Positions 31,274-42,104 of a stretch of 64,000 nucleotides of DNA are shown here, in pieces. The notes below the pieces were generated by a model. It was given only the letters and a program-made list of their open reading frames with translations. It ran no database searches and was not told the DNA's origin. A program made the position numbers and the translations under genes. Source of the DNA: Micromonospora sp. WMMD980 (GTDB lineage: Bacteria > Actinomycetota > Actinomycetes > Mycobacteriales > Micromonosporaceae); the NCBI RefSeq assembly GCF_029626035.1, contig NZ_JARUBE010000003.1, forward strand, positions 1,302,001-1,366,000, given 5' to 3'. The number at the start of each line of letters is the position of its first letter. The first letter of the stretch is position 1.

Positions 31274-34200
31274 TCAACGGTTGACGCTGCTGTCGAGTGC
31301 CCGTGCCACCAGGCTCTCGACGTCCATGGCGGCGATCCGGGCGAGCGCGTCCGGGTCGGTGTGCTCCGGTTCCGGCGCGGGCGGGCCGGCCGGATCCTGC
31401 TCCGGGTCGCCGAGTTCCAGCTCGGTGCGCAGCTGACGGGCGATCTCGGTAGCGGTGGGGTAGTCGAAGACCAACGTGACCGGCAGCCGTATGCCCGTAC
31501 GCGCGTTGAGCCGGTTGCGCAACTCGACCGCCAGCAGCGAGTCGAACCCGAGTTCCTTGAACGCCTGGTTGGCGTCCACGGACTCCGCGCCGGCGCGTCC
31601 CAGCACCTCCGCGGCCTCACCCCGGACCAGGTCGACCAGCACCCGGTCCTGCTCCGCGGGGGTCTTCGAGGCGAGCTGCTGGCGGAATGAGCGTTCCTCC
31701 TCGGCGGCGGCCCGGATCACCCGCCGTGCCGGCCGGACGAGGGCCCGAAGGAGCGCGGGAATCCGATCCCCCGACACCTGGCCCTCGCGTAGGGACGCGA
31801 GGTCGAGCTTCGCCGGCACGGTCACCGCGGCCGGCGTGGCCAGCGCGGCGTCGAAGAGCGCCGTGCCCTGGTCGGCAGTGAGCGCCGTGGACCCACGCCG
31901 GCTCAACCGGCCGTGGTCCAGCGCGGCGAGGTGCTCGGTCATCCCGCTGTCCTGCTCCCACAGGCCCCACGCCATCGAGGCGGCGGCCAGTCCCTGGTCG
32001 CGGCGCCGTGCGGCGAGCCCGTCGAGGAAGCCGTTGGCCGCGGCGTAGTTCGCCTGGCCCGGGCTGCCCAGCACGCCGGCGGCCGACGAGTAGAGGACGA
32101 AGGCATCGAGCTCGAGGACCTCGGTGAGCTCGTGCAGGTGCCAGGCGGCGTCGACCTTGGGCCGGAACACCCGGTCGAACCGCTCCGGCGTCATCGCGGC
32201 GAGGACGCCGTCGTCGAGCACCCCCGCGGTGTGCACGACGGCCGTGAGCGGTCGGTCCGCCGGGATGTCCGCGAGCAGTGCGGCGAGCGCGGCGCGGTCC
32301 GAGACGTCGCACGCGACCGCGTGGACCTCCGTGCCGATCTCCGCCAGCTCGGCGGTCAACTCGGCGACGCCCTGGGCCGCCGGGCCGCTACGGCTGGTGA
32401 GCAGCAACCGGCGTATGCCGTGGGCCGTGGCGAGATACCGGGCGAGCACCCTGCCGAGACCGCCGGTGCCGCCGGTGATGAGCACCGTGCCGTCGGACCG
32501 CCAGCGTGGCGCGTCCGTCGTGGCGGCCGATGCCAGCGGCTTCAGCCGCGGCGCCCAGGCCCGGTCGCCGCGGACGGCGAGCTGCGGTTCGCCGGCGCGG
32601 CTGAGCGTGGCCGGCAGGTCCGGCGGCACCACCCCGTCGGCGTCCACGATGGTGATCTCGCCCGGCTGCTCGGCCTGAGCGGCGCGTACCAGGCCCCACA
32701 CCGCCGCAGCCGCCGGATCGGTGGTTTCCCCGTCGCGAAGCGCCACGCCCTGATGGGTCACGATCACGAGGGGGTGTCGACCGGCCTCCGGATCGGACTC
32801 CCAGCGCTGCAACGAGTCCAGCACCTCGGCGGTCAGCCGACGGGCCCGCTCCGGCTCCGGCGCGTCAGTGGTGTCGCGGGCCTCGACGACGGTGACCCGG
32901 GGGTGGGCGCCGTCGGTGGCCGGTATCGGAATCGGGGCCCATCCGACCTCGAACAGACTGGTGGAGGCGGGACCACCCGCGTCGATCCGGCCACCCGGCA
33001 CCGGGCGCAGCAGCAGCGATCCCACGGACGCCACCGGTGTGCCGTCCTGGTCCGTCAGGTGCAGGCTCACCGAGTCGGGGCCGGTCGCGACGACCCGGAC
33101 CCGCAGCGTGGCGGCGCCCGCGGCGTGCAGGGTCACCCGGTTCCAGGCGAACGGCAGTCGAACGTCCCCGGTGGCGGGATCTCCGGGCAGCGCGAGGCGG
33201 GCGGCGTGCAGCGCGGCGTCGAGCAGCGCCGGGTGGACGCCGTACGCGCCGGCCTCCTCGCGCTCGCGGTCGTCGAGGGACACCTCGGCGTAGATCTCGT
33301 CGTCGCGCCGCCAGGCGGCGCGAAGTCCCTGGAACGCCGGGCCGTAGCCGTATCCGGACGCCTCGAGCTCGGCGTAGAGGGTGGTGGTGTCCACCGGAAC
33401 CGCTCCGGCGGGCGGCCAGGCGAGCGACTCCGGCGCGGGGGGCGCGTCCGCCCGGGTGAGCACGCCGGTCGCGTGCCTGATCCAGGCGTCGGCCGCATCG
33501 GTGGTCGAGTCGATGGACACCGGCCGCCGGCCACCGTCGTCCGCCGCGCCGACGGTGACGCGGATCCGCAGGCCGTCCTCCTCGGGCAACCGCACGGGAG
33601 TGTCGATCACGAGTTCGTCGAGCCTGCTGTCGCCGACCTCGTCACCGGCCCGGATCGCCAACTCCACCAGGCCGCTTCCCGGCACCAGCGCGACACCCGA
33701 GACGGCGTGGTCGGTGAGCCAGGGCTGGCGGCGCGCGGACAGCCGCCCGGTGGCCACCACGCCGTTGTCGTCCGGTAGTTCGACCACCGCGCCGAGCAGC
33801 GGATGCTCCGGGTTCCGGAGGCCGGCCTCCGCGACGTCACCGGTCTGTGGGGTGGTGTGGAGCCAGTAGGTGTGGTGTTGGAAGGGGTAGGTGGGTGGGG
33901 TGGGGGTGTGGGGTGGGGGTGTGGTGGTGGGCCAGGTGATGGGGGTGCCGTGGGTGTGGAGGTGGGCGGCGGTGGTGAGGATTTGGTGGGGGGTGTCGTG
34001 GTCGCGGCGGAGGGTGGGTGTGGTGGTGGTGGGTTGGGGGTGTTGGTCGAGGGTGTTGTGGATGCTGATGGTGAGGACGGGGTGGGTGCTGGTTTCGATG
34101 TAGGTGTGGTGGCCGTGGTGGGCGAGGTCGGTGATGGCGTTGTGGAATTGGACGGGTTGGCGGAGGTTTCGGTACCAGTATTCGGCGTTGAGGGTGGTGG

Positions 34201-36601
34201 TGTCGGTGATGAATTGTTGGTCGACGGTGGAGTAGAAGGGGGTGTGGGCGTGGGTGGGGGTGATGTGGCGCAGGAGTGTGGTGAGGGTGGGGTGGAGTTT
34301 TTCGACGTGGCTGGTGTGTGAGGCGTAGTCGACGGGGATGCGGCGGGCGCGGATTCCGTCGTTTTCGCAGTGGTTGAGGAGGTCGTCGATGGCGGTGGGG
34401 TCGCCGGCGACGACGTTGAAGGAGGGGCTGTTGGTGGCGGCTATTTCGAGGTGGGGGTGGTAGGGGGCGATTCGTTTGTGGGTTTCGGTGAGGGTGAGGG
34501 GGAGGGTGGCCATGGCGCCGTGTCCGGCGAGGGTGTCGGCGATGGCTTGGCTGCGGAGGGCGACGATGGCGGCGGCGTCGTCGAGGGTGAGGGCGCCGGC
34601 GATGTGGGCGGCGGCGATTTCGCCTTGGGAGTGGCCGACGACGGCGTCGGGGGTGATGCCGAGGGTGCGCCAGAGTTCGGCGAGGGCGACCATCATGGCG
34701 AAGGACGCGGGTTGCACGACGTCGACGCGGTCGAGGGTGGGTGCGTCGGGTTTTTGGCGGAGGACGTCGGTGAGTGACCAGGTGATGTGGGGTGCCAGGG
34801 CGGTGGCGCAGTCGTTGATGCGGGCGGCGAAGGTGGGGCAGGTGTCGAGGAGGTGGGCGCCCATGCCGGCCCATTGGGAGCCTTGGCCGGGGAAGACGAG
34901 GACGGTTTTTCCGGTGGTGGTGGCGCGGCCGGTGACGAGGTTGGGGTGGGTGTCGCCGGTGTGTAGGGCGGTGAGGGCCTGCAGGGCGGTGGGGTGGTCG
35001 GGGGCGATGACGACGGCGCGGTGATGCAGGTGGGCGCGGCCGGTGGTGAGGTGGTGGCTGGTGTGGTGCAGGTCGGTGGTGGGGTTGTCGCGTAGGTGGG
35101 TGGCGAGGCGTTGGGCTTGTTCGCGGAGGGCGGGCAGGGTTTTCGCGGAGAGGGGGAGGGTGGCGGGGGCGTGGTGGAACAGCCCGGGTTCGGGTTCGGG
35201 TTCGGGTTGGGGTTCGGGGGGTGGGGGTGCTTGTTCGAGGATGAGGTGGGCGTTGGTGCCGCTGACGCCGAAGGAGGACACGGCGGCGCGGCGGGGGCGT
35301 TGCCGTTCGGGCCAGGGTTGGTTGGTGGTGAGGAGGCGGACGGTTCCGCTGCTCCAGTCGACCTGGGGGGTGGGTTCGTCGATGTGCAGGCTTTGCGGCA
35401 GGGTGCCGTGTTGCATGGCGAGGATCATTTTGATGATGCCGGCGGCGCCGGCGGCGGCTTGGGTGTGACCGATGTTGGATTTGAGGGAGCCGAGCCACAG
35501 GGGTTGGTCGTCGGGGCGGTGGTGGCCGTAGGTGGCGATGAGGGCTTGGGCTTCGATGGGGTCGCCGAGGGTGGTGCCGGTGCCGTGGCCTTCGACGGCG
35601 TCGATGTCGGTGCTGTTCAGGCGGGCGTTGCGGAGGGCTTGGCGGATGACGCGTTGTTGGGCGGGGCCGTTGGGGGCGGTGAGGCCGTTGCTGGCGCCGT
35701 CCTGGTTCACGGCGCTGCCGCGGATCACGGCGTGGATGCGGTGTCCGGCGGCGATGGCGTCGGAGAGGCGTTCCAGCAGGATCAGGGCGACGCCTTCGGA
35801 CCATCCGGTGCCGTCGGCGGCCGCGGCGTAGGGTTTGCACCGGCCGTCGGGTGACAGACCGCGCTGGCGGGAGAACTCCACGAACGTCGCCGGTGTCGAC
35901 ATCACCGCGACCCCGCCGGCCAACGCCATCGAGCATTCCCCCGACCGCAACGCCTGCACTCCCAGATGCACCGCCACCAACGACGACGAACACGCCGTCT
36001 CGACCGTCACGGCGGGACCCTGCAGGCCGAACGCGTACGACACCCGGCCGGTCGTGGCGCTGCCCGAGTCACCGATGCCGAGGTAGCCCTCCACGCCCTC
36101 GGGCAGACGGTGCGGCAGGTGCGGCGCGTAGTCGTGGTACATGACGCCGGCGAACACGCCCACGTCCCGCCCCCGCAACGACCCCGGATCCAGACCAGCG
36201 TCCTCGAACACCTCCCACGACGTCTCCAACAACAACCGCTGCTGCGGATTCATCGCCAACGCCTCCCGCGGCGAAATCTCGAAGAACTCCGCATCGAAAC
36301 CCGCCGCATCGTGCAAAAACCCACCCTCACGCACATACGACTTACCCACCCGATCCGGATCCGGATCGAACAACCCCTCTACATCCCAACCCCGATCCAC
36401 CGGAAACCCCGACACCCCGTCACCACCGGACACCACCAACCGCCACAACTCCCGCGGCGAACCCACCCCACCCGGCAACCGACAACCCATCCCCACCACC
36501 GCCACCGGCTCCGACTCCAGATCCCGAAGCCGCTGATTCGCCTGGCGCAGGTCCACGAGCGTGCGCCTGAGATAGTCGCGAAGCTTCTCGTCATTCGACA
36601 T
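31274..36601 (-). CDS. Type I PKS, module 3: KS-AT-DH-KR-ACP (PKS-B)
   Basis: The 1775-residue protein starts with an N-terminal coiled docking segment ([20 protein letters not shown]). Domains are KS (about 35-460, VETACSSS), AT (about 570-850, GHSQGE, YASH, so methylmalonyl), DH (about 925-1215, [23 protein letters not shown]), KR (about 1370-1560, [22 protein letters not shown]) and ACP (about 1650-1730, [11 protein letters not shown]). The expected product unit is an alpha-methyl, alpha,beta-unsaturated one. ATG 36601 has AAGGGA 8 nt upstream. It heads the leftward operon PKS-B, PKS-C, rifF-like, monooxygenase. The order of use (after PKS-A, before PKS-C) is inferred from gene order and from the amide synthase beside PKS-C; docking compatibility was not tested. 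Confidence 0.94.
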   Translation of the reverse strand: MSNDEKLRDYLRRTLVDLRQANQRLRDLESEPVAVVGMGCRLPGGVGSPRELWRLVVSGGDGVSGFPVDRGWDVEGLFDPDPDRVGKSYVREGGFLHDAAGFDAEFFEISPREALAMNPQQRLLLETSWEVFEDAGLDPGSLRGRDVGVFAGVMYHDYAPHLPHRLPEGVEGYLGIGDSGSATTGRVSYAFGLQGPAVTVETACSSSLVAVHLGVQALRSGECSMALAGGVAVMSTPATFVEFSRQRGLSPDGRCKPYAAAADGTGWSEGVALILLERLSDAIAAGHRIHAVIRGSAVNQDGASNGLTAPNGPAQQRVIRQALRNARLNSTDIDAVEGHGTGTTLGDPIEAQALIATYGHHRPDDQPLWLGSLKSNIGHTQAAAGAAGIIKMILAMQHGTLPQSLHIDEPTPQVDWSSGTVRLLTTNQPWPERQRPRRAAVSSFGVSGTNAHLILEQAPPPPEPQPEPEPEPGLFHHAPATLPLSAKTLPALREQAQRLATHLRDNPTTDLHHTSHHLTTGRAHLHHRAVVIAPDHPTALQALTALHTGDTHPNLVTGRATTTGKTVLVFPGQGSQWAGMGAHLLDTCPTFAARINDCATALAPHITWSLTDVLRQKPDAPTLDRVDVVQPASFAMMVALAELWRTLGITPDAVVGHSQGEIAAAHIAGALTLDDAAAIVALRSQAIADTLAGHGAMATLPLTLTETHKRIAPYHPHLEIAATNSPSFNVVAGDPTAIDDLLNHCENDGIRARRIPVDYASHTSHVEKLHPTLTTLLRHITPTHAHTPFYSTVDQQFITDTTTLNAEYWYRNLRQPVQFHNAITDLAHHGHHTYIETSTHPVLTISIHNTLDQHPQPTTTTPTLRRDHDTPHQILTTAAHLHTHGTPITWPTTTPPPHTPTPPTYPFQHHTYWLHTTPQTGDVAEAGLRNPEHPLLGAVVELPDDNGVVATGRLSARRQPWLTDHAVSGVALVPGSGLVELAIRAGDEVGDSRLDELVIDTPVRLPEEDGLRIRVTVGAADDGGRRPVSIDSTTDAADAWIRHATGVLTRADAPPAPESLAWPPAGAVPVDTTTLYAELEASGYGYGPAFQGLRAAWRRDDEIYAEVSLDDREREEAGAYGVHPALLDAALHAARLALPGDPATGDVRLPFAWNRVTLHAAGAATLRVRVVATGPDSVSLHLTDQDGTPVASVGSLLLRPVPGGRIDAGGPASTSLFEVGWAPIPIPATDGAHPRVTVVEARDTTDAPEPERARRLTAEVLDSLQRWESDPEAGRHPLVIVTHQGVALRDGETTDPAAAAVWGLVRAAQAEQPGEITIVDADGVVPPDLPATLSRAGEPQLAVRGDRAWAPRLKPLASAATTDAPRWRSDGTVLITGGTGGLGRVLARYLATAHGIRRLLLTSRSGPAAQGVAELTAELAEIGTEVHAVACDVSDRAALAALLADIPADRPLTAVVHTAGVLDDGVLAAMTPERFDRVFRPKVDAAWHLHELTEVLELDAFVLYSSAAGVLGSPGQANYAAANGFLDGLAARRRDQGLAAASMAWGLWEQDSGMTEHLAALDHGRLSRRGSTALTADQGTALFDAALATPAAVTVPAKLDLASLREGQVSGDRIPALLRALVRPARRVIRAAAEEERSFRQQLASKTPAEQDRVLVDLVRGEAAEVLGRAGAESVDANQAFKELGFDSLLAVELRNRLNARTGIRLPVTLVFDYPTATEIARQLRTELELGDPEQDPAGPPAPEPEHTDPDALARIAAMDVESLVARALDSSVNR
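33842..35998. repeat. Long direct repeat, copy in PKS-B (KS-AT block)
   Basis: This is the partner of 28480-30636. It encodes the same KS C-terminal two-thirds, linker and methylmalonyl AT. The hexamer array GGGTTC near 35187-35220 (a Pro-Glu linker in the protein) is the same in both copies. The left end abuts the DH domain here, but the ACP linker in the other copy, so the break is at the AT/post-AT boundary. Confidence 0.93.
36126..36550. repeat. Second direct repeat block, copy in PKS-B (KS N-terminus)
   Basis: This is the partner of 30761-31185. Beyond 36550 the docking-domain codons of PKS-B and PKS-C diverge at once, so each protein keeps its own docking specificity while sharing the KS N-terminus. 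Confidence 0.9.
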
Positions 36602-37254
36602 GGGTCTGTCCCTTCGAGACGGACGGCGTGGCGGGGCCGAGGCGCGAGGTCTGGTCGTCGGTGTGGGCGCACCGCCTCGTCGTCGCGGGGCCGGATCCGG
36701 CCCGGGGCCGGGCGGGCTCCGACGCCGTGTCTGCCGTGCGGCGCGCACGGTGGGCCTGCTCGACAGTCTTTCGATGCTCGCGACGGCCGGGGCACCCCTG
36801 ACCCACCCCCTAGCGGCTCCCTCATTGCCGCTTCTCGGGTGGTCCGGCCCTGTCGTGCGGCGTAGCGAGCGTCGCCGTCCGCACCGTCAAGCACACCTGG
36901 GCCGGACGGCGGTATCGTCGACGGGACGATTCCGGTCAACCATCGGACGGTCTCTGCCACCCGAGCGCGCATCTATCGGTGTATCTTGATGCGTGTGGTG
37001 AATGGTCGAACGCTCTGCGTCACCGATGCCGGTGATCGACGTGCGGTCGCGGCGCCGGCGGAAACTGTCCCGACATGGTGATCACGACCAATGCCTCATG
37101 TGGACGAAGTGGAGCTGACACGGTGTGAAAAGGTGTTGGCCGAGGCGGTGTTGAGCGCCGTTGAAAGGGGTCGCCGCGCTCCGCCGGCCGTTCTAGCGTA
37201 GAACTCGGCGCGTTGTTGTCCTGCCTCGGTCTGGTGCGATTACGGGGGTATGCC
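36602..37254. other. Divergent intergenic region, PKS-B / SARP gene
   Basis: These 653 nt carry no gene I can support. They hold the promoter of the leftward PKS operon, including the phased repeats at 36795-36813, and the promoter of the SARP gene. The part around 36950-37200 is less GC-rich (for example ATCTATCGGTGTATCTTGAT at 36970-36989), which fits a promoter. No clear dyad operator was found. Confidence 0.5.
36795..36813 (-). promoter_or_regulatory. Phased CTAGGGGG / TCAGGGG repeats upstream of PKS-B (putative operator)
   Basis: Read on the minus strand, CTAGGGGG (36813-36806) is followed by CAGGGG (36800-36795), with the G-runs 11-12 bp apart, 194 nt before the PKS-B start. The arrangement and orientation copy the PKS-A promoter repeats (GCTAGGGGG, 3-nt spacer, GCTAGGGGG). 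It is a candidate operator for the SARP gene, which lies divergently 440 nt away, or for the LAL regulator. Confidence 0.45.
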
Positions 37255-39837
37255 GTGCAGTTCAGGATGTTGGGTGCGCTCGAGGTCACCCAGGACGGAC
37301 GCGTGGTACCGCTGGTCGGCGTCAAACAGCGTGCCGCCCTGGGTTTCCTCCTGCTCAACGCCAACGAGGTCGTTCCCACCAGTCGACTGCTGCAGGCGCT
37401 GTGGGGAGATCGACCGCCGGCCACGGCGCGCAAGATCCTGCAGAACGCCGTCTCCGGCCTGCGCCGGACCCTCGTCGACGTCGAGCTGGTGACCAGGGCG
37501 CCCGGCTACGGGCTGTTCGTCGGCCGCGAGCGAGTGGACTGGTTCCTGTTCCAGGACCAGGCGGCACGGGGTCGGGCGGCGTTGGCCACCGGTGACCTGA
37601 AGGTGGCGACCGAGATCCTGGGCGGCGCGCTCGACCTCTGGCGCGGGCCGCTGCTGTCCGACCTGGTCGAGGTGGGTATCGACTGGCCGGAGCTCTACCC
37701 GATCCGCTATCAGCGGCTCGACGTGCTGGAGGACTACTTCGACGCGCGTCTCGCCCTCGGGCAGCACTTCGAGGTGGTCGGGTCGCTCGGCCGCGAGGTG
37801 CAACTGGAGCCCGCCCGGGAGAGGCTGTGCGGGCAGTACATGCTGGCGCTGTACCGCAGCGGGCGCCAGGTGGAGGCCCTCGCCGCCTACCGCAGGACGA
37901 GGCACGTCCTGACCGAGGAACTGGGCCTCGATCCCGACCCCCACCTGCAGGAGCTCGAGCGCAGCATCCTCAACCACGACCCGGCGCTGGCCGGTCCGCA
38001 GGCCGGCGGCGTGGCCGGCGCCCCCACCCCGGCCACGGCGGCGACCGCCGCCGTCGTGCCGAGGGCGGCGGCGGAGCGCAAGCCGGTGAGCGTGTTGCTG
38101 CTGCGCGTCGACCCGGACGCCGGGCGGGAGGGCCGGGACCCCGAGGACGTCGACGAGCTGTCCCGGAGCCTCACCGCTCTGGTGCGACACGAGGTCGAGA
38201 GGCGAGGTGGCACGCTCCACCACGTGGTCGGATCGGTGTGGATGGTCCTGTTCGGCATACCGCGGACGCAGGTGGACGATGCCCACATGGCGGTGCAGGC
38301 GGCGGTGGCGATCAGGGACCGCATCGCGGCCCGCGCCGTGACCGTGCCGGGCTTCGGCTCGCTGACCACCCAGGTCGCCGTCACCACGGGAGAGGCGCTC
38401 GTCACGTACGCCGACGGCGACGCCGACCGGGTCGCCGAGGTGAGTGGCGAGGCGCTCGCCTGGTGTCAGCAGCTGTTGACCTGGGCCCGTCCGGGCGAGG
38501 TGCGCGCCTGCGACACCACCCGCCAGGTCGCCGGCTGCGAGTTCGGCTACGAGGCCACCACGCAGCCCGGCAGTTGGTCGGTGGTGACCGTGCCGGCCGC
38601 GTGCACCTCGCACACCTCGACGCCGTTCGTCGAACGCGATCGGGAGATGCAGCTCCTGTGCGTCCTCTTCGACGACGCGCGGCGGCGCGGGCGACCGCAT
38701 CTGGTGACGTTGCTCGGCGAGTCCGGCATCGGCAAGAGCCGGCTCGTCCTCGAACTGGGCCGGGTGGTCGCGGACCCGCAGCATGTGCCTTTCCGCTATC
38801 TCGTCGGTCAGACCCGGCACTCCTCCGACGCCCCGCTGGAGCCGATCGCCGAGATCATCCGCCAGTACGCGACGATCCGCCCCCGCGACGAGCGGGATGC
38901 CGCGGAACGCAAGCTCGAGGCCGCCGTACGGACGATGCTGCCGCCGGGCGACGGCGGCGCCTCAGCGCTGCGGGACCTGCGCGACCTCCTGTTCACGCCG
39001 GAGGCCGCGGTGGCCGATGGTGTCCGGGACCGCGTCGTGGCCACGTGTCGGCAGCTGTTCGAGGAGATCGCCGCCGACGGCGGGCTCGCGATCGTCATCG
39101 AGGACATCCATCGGGCCGACGACCTCCTGCTCGACTTCCTCGAAGGCCTCGTCGAGGAGTCCCGGCCGGTTCCGCTGGTGGTTCTCGCCACCGCGCGTCC
39201 CGAACTGCAGGACCGCCGGCCGCACTGGGGCGGCGGAAAGCGGAACGCCTCCACGGTCACGCTGGAGCCGCTCTCCTCCGCCGCCGCCAGCGGTCTGCTC
39301 ACCTCGTTGCTCGACCATCACGGACTGCGTCACCTCATGCGCTCCGATCAGGTGGGCGAATCGCGGATCAGCGGCAACCCGCTGTTCGCCCAGGAATACG
39401 TACGGATGTTGCGGGAGGGGGTCTCCCTGCGCCGCCGGCTGGAGACTCCCGCCCGGGCCGGCGCCGACCCGGGGCACGGCGACGACCGGGTGGTGTCGCT
39501 TCCGCAGTCCGTCTACACCATCGTCGCGGCGCGCCTGGACCGGCTACCCCGTGCCGAGAAGACGGTGCTGCAGGTTGCGGCGTTGCTGGACGACCCGGTC
39601 TCCGCCTCCTCGATCGCGGTCGTCGCCGAGTGCGATCCGGTGGAGGCACAGCGGTGCCTGGAGAACCTGGAACGCAACGGCTTCCTGCGGCGGGCCTCCG
39701 GGCCCGGTGCTCTCGCCGGGCAGGAGTACTGCTTCGCGGATGTGCTCGTTCGCGATGTCGCCTACGCCCAGGTGCCCCGGGCGGTGCGAGCCCGCCATGC
39801 CGGCCGAGCCGGGTCCGACCTGCTGCGCCGGTCCTGA
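37255..39837 (+). CDS. Large SARP-type regulator with cyclase-like and ATPase domains
   Basis: The protein has about 860 residues. Domains in order are an OmpR-like winged helix (1-90, FRMLGALEVTQDGRVVPLVG), a bacterial activation domain BTAD (about 95-240, ending TEELGLDPDPHLQELERSIL), a class III nucleotide-cyclase-like domain (about 270-450), and an AAA-type ATPase with Walker A GESGIGKSR (near 488) and Walker B VIEDIHRADD (near 614). The C-terminal TPR region of full-length AfsR relatives is missing. The cyclase domain has GSVWMVLFG where active enzymes have GDxVMxxFG, so it is probably a sensor. GTG 37255 is chosen because SARP homology starts there and a GGGGG ribosome site lies 7 nt upstream. 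It is the best candidate activator of PKS-A, PKS-B and the AHBA genes. Confidence 0.92.
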   Translation: MQFRMLGALEVTQDGRVVPLVGVKQRAALGFLLLNANEVVPTSRLLQALWGDRPPATARKILQNAVSGLRRTLVDVELVTRAPGYGLFVGRERVDWFLFQDQAARGRAALATGDLKVATEILGGALDLWRGPLLSDLVEVGIDWPELYPIRYQRLDVLEDYFDARLALGQHFEVVGSLGREVQLEPARERLCGQYMLALYRSGRQVEALAAYRRTRHVLTEELGLDPDPHLQELERSILNHDPALAGPQAGGVAGAPTPATAATAAVVPRAAAERKPVSVLLLRVDPDAGREGRDPEDVDELSRSLTALVRHEVERRGGTLHHVVGSVWMVLFGIPRTQVDDAHMAVQAAVAIRDRIAARAVTVPGFGSLTTQVAVTTGEALVTYADGDADRVAEVSGEALAWCQQLLTWARPGEVRACDTTRQVAGCEFGYEATTQPGSWSVVTVPAACTSHTSTPFVERDREMQLLCVLFDDARRRGRPHLVTLLGESGIGKSRLVLELGRVVADPQHVPFRYLVGQTRHSSDAPLEPIAEIIRQYATIRPRDERDAAERKLEAAVRTMLPPGDGGASALRDLRDLLFTPEAAVADGVRDRVVATCRQLFEEIAADGGLAIVIEDIHRADDLLLDFLEGLVEESRPVPLVVLATARPELQDRRPHWGGGKRNASTVTLEPLSSAAASGLLTSLLDHHGLRHLMRSDQVGESRISGNPLFAQEYVRMLREGVSLRRRLETPARAGADPGHGDDRVVSLPQSVYTIVAARLDRLPRAEKTVLQVAALLDDPVSASSIAVVAECDPVEAQRCLENLERNGFLRRASGPGALAGQEYCFADVLVRDVAYAQVPRAVRARHAGRAGSDLLRRS

Positions 39838-39887
39838 CTACCGCCTCGGGGTCGCCTCTCGCCACGGCTCACCGGAGCGCCACGCCG

Positions 39888-40811
39888 TCAGATGGTGATG
39901 ACGACCTTGCCCCTGACCCGGCCCGTGCCGCTGTAGCGGTGCGCCTCCGCCAGTTGCTCAAGGGGATAGACGCGGTCGACGTGCACCCGCAGCAGGCCCT
40001 GCTCGACCAGCTTGCCGACCTGTTCGAGCTGCGAGCCGTCGGGTCGGACGCCCACCCAGGCGTAGTGCCGGCCGAGCGCCTCGGCCTGCTCCGCGTTGGT
40101 GCCGGGGTTCATCGTCGCGGCCAGCAGGGTGCCACCCGGGCGGAGGCAGCGCAGGGACCGCGGGCCGTACTCGCCGCCGATGAGATCGAAGACCACGTCC
40201 ACGTCCTGGACCGCCTCGGTGAAGTCGACGGCCTGGTAGTCCACGAGTTCGTCGGCGCCGAGGTCGCGTAGGAAGTCGTGCTTCGCCGCCCGCGCGGTGG
40301 CGATGACGTACGCGCCGCGCAGCTTCGCCAGTTGGACGGCGAGGTGACCGACGCCGCCGGCTGCCGCGTGGATGAGGATGCGTCGGCCGGGGGCCGCGCC
40401 GGCCGCCTCGACCGCGGTCATGGCGGTCTGCGCGGCGACCGGAAGGGCGGCGGCCGTCACGTGGTCGACGCCGGCGGGCTTGACGGCGAGACTGCTCGCC
40501 GGCACCGCGACGTACTCGGCGAACGTGCCGATGAAGAAGATGCCGTACACCTCGTCGCTGGGCTGGAAACGACCCACGTTGACGCCGACCTCGGACGCCA
40601 CTCCGGAGAGGTCGGAGCCGAGGGTGAAGGGCGGACGGGTGCCGGCCGCCCGACCCTCGCGGACGTGCGCCTCGCCGTAGTTCACCGAGGCCGCCTTCAC
40701 CTCCACCAGCACCTCGTCCGGGCCGGCCACCGGCCGATCCGTCTCGATGACGGTGAGGACCTCGGGACCGCCGAACCGGTCCTGACTCGAGGCGCGCATG
40801 CGGTGAACCAT
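39888..40811 (-). CDS. Quinone reductase-like MDR family oxidoreductase
   Basis: The 307-residue medium-chain dehydrogenase/reductase begins with a GroES-like half (VLVEVKAASVNYGEAHVREG, FTLGSDLSGVASEVG). An NADPH Rossmann half follows, with HAAAGGVGHLAVQLAK. It lacks the structural-zinc Cys cluster, so it belongs to the zinc-free quinone oxidoreductase/enoyl reductase group. It may reduce a quinone or an enone of the ansamycin. ATG 40811 follows a GAGGAG ribosome site; longer in-frame readings add no homology. It lies downstream of a P450 in the same orientation (102 nt gap) and is convergent with the SARP gene. Confidence 0.88.
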   Translation of the reverse strand: MVHRMRASSQDRFGGPEVLTVIETDRPVAGPDEVLVEVKAASVNYGEAHVREGRAAGTRPPFTLGSDLSGVASEVGVNVGRFQPSDEVYGIFFIGTFAEYVAVPASSLAVKPAGVDHVTAAALPVAAQTAMTAVEAAGAAPGRRILIHAAAGGVGHLAVQLAKLRGAYVIATARAAKHDFLRDLGADELVDYQAVDFTEAVQDVDVVFDLIGGEYGPRSLRCLRPGGTLLAATMNPGTNAEQAEALGRHYAWVGVRPDGSQLEQVGKLVEQGLLRVHVDRVYPLEQLAEAHRYSGTGRVRGKVVITI

Positions 40812-40913
40812 CAGGTGTCTCCTCAGCTGTGGTGAACGGATCACGTGCGGGTGGTGCGCCCGGACCGGGGCGGCGCGGCAGCCCTCCGGGCCGTCGCGCC
40901 GCCGGCGAGCGGG

Positions 40914-42104
40914 TCAGTCCCAGGCGACGGGAAGGCGCTGCACGCCGTACACGGCCATCTCGTTGCGCATGGGGATCTCGTCCGGCGGCACCGCCAGACG
41001 CAGGGTGGGAAAGCGCTGGAACAGCGCCTGGTACGCGGTTCGCATCTCGATGCGGGCGAGTGGCTGGCCCATGCACTGGTGCAGACCGTGCCCGAAGGAC
41101 ATGTGCCCGGTGGCGACCCGGGTGATGTCCAACCGGTCCGGGTCGTCGAAGACGTCCGGATCCCGGTTGACGTTGGAGATCCAGACCGTCACGGTCTCGC
41201 CGGCCCGCACCAGCTCACCCTCGAGCTCGACGTCCTCCAGCGCGGCCCGGGATATCCCGGTCTGGACGATGGCCAGGTGACGCAGGAGTTCCTCGACCGT
41301 CCGGTCGATCAGTGCCGGGTCCTCGCGCAGGGCCCGCAACTGGTCGTCGTGCCGCAGCAGGGCGTACACACCGTGCGCGATCATGTGCGCCGTCGTCTCG
41401 TGACCGGTGATGAGCAGCAGCATGGCGATGTTGGTGAGCTCCTCGTCGGTGAGCTCCCCGCTGTGCACCAGCCCGCTGAGCAGGTCGTCGCCGGCCTCGG
41501 CGCGTTTGCGGCCGACGAGTTGGTGGACGTAGGCGCCGAGTGCCTGCACCGCCGCCATCATCCCGTCGGTGGTGGTGTTGAGGCGGGTCAGCATGGCGGT
41601 GTGGTGCTGGAACTCCTCGCGGTCGGCGTACGGCACGCCCAGCAGCTCGCAGATGACCAGGGACGGGATCGGCAGGGCGTACGCCTCGACGAGGTCCACC
41701 GGCGGTCCGAGGCGCTCCATCGCGTCGAGGTGCTCCTCGGCGAGCTTCTCCACCCGCGGGGTCAGCTGGCGCAGCCGCCTGGTGGTGAACTGCCCCTGCA
41801 GCAGGCGGCGGTACCGGGTGTGGTCCGGCGGGTCCATCCGGACCAGCCAACCCGGGTCCGCCGGCTCGGTACGTTGGGAGATCGGCAGTGGCACCGGAAA
41901 GTGCACCAGTTCCTGCCGGGCGCTGAACCGGGGGTCGCTGAGCACCTGGCGGGCCGTCGAGTGTCGGGTGACCAACCAGCCGAGATGACCGTCCGGGAAG
42001 GACAGCCGGGTGATCGGCATCGGTCGGCGCAACCGGTCCGGCGGCTGGAGGGGGTCGTCGCGCCGCGTGGGGATGGTCATCGGCTCGGACAGCTGGTCGG
42101 TCAT
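40914..42104 (-). CDS. Cytochrome P450 (class I)
   Basis: This 396-residue P450 has MDPPDHTRYRRLLQGQFT, the I-helix ITGHETT with the normal acid and Thr, EELLRHL (ExxR) and the heme loop FGHGLHQCMGQPLAR, with Cys near residue 343. It resembles CYP105- and CYP107-type secondary-metabolism hydroxylases. ATG 42104 is preceded by GAGGAGCAAGG. It is about as similar to general actinobacterial P450s as to the other P450 in the window, and unlike that one it keeps the acid-alcohol pair. No ferredoxin gene adjoins it, so it may share the one at 25464-25700. It is a probable ansamycin tailoring hydroxylase. Confidence 0.94.
   Translation of the reverse strand: MTDQLSEPMTIPTRRDDPLQPPDRLRRPMPITRLSFPDGHLGWLVTRHSTARQVLSDPRFSARQELVHFPVPLPISQRTEPADPGWLVRMDPPDHTRYRRLLQGQFTTRRLRQLTPRVEKLAEEHLDAMERLGPPVDLVEAYALPIPSLVICELLGVPYADREEFQHHTAMLTRLNTTTDGMMAAVQALGAYVHQLVGRKRAEAGDDLLSGLVHSGELTDEELTNIAMLLLITGHETTAHMIAHGVYALLRHDDQLRALREDPALIDRTVEELLRHLAIVQTGISRAALEDVELEGELVRAGETVTVWISNVNRDPDVFDDPDRLDITRVATGHMSFGHGLHQCMGQPLARIEMRTAYQALFQRFPTLRLAVPPDEIPMRNEMAVYGVQRLPVAWD

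Noticed and set aside
28480..36550. Long direct repeats considered as an insertion sequence or mobile element
   Set aside because: The repeats encode in-frame KS-AT domains; there are no terminal inverted repeats, target duplications or transposase.
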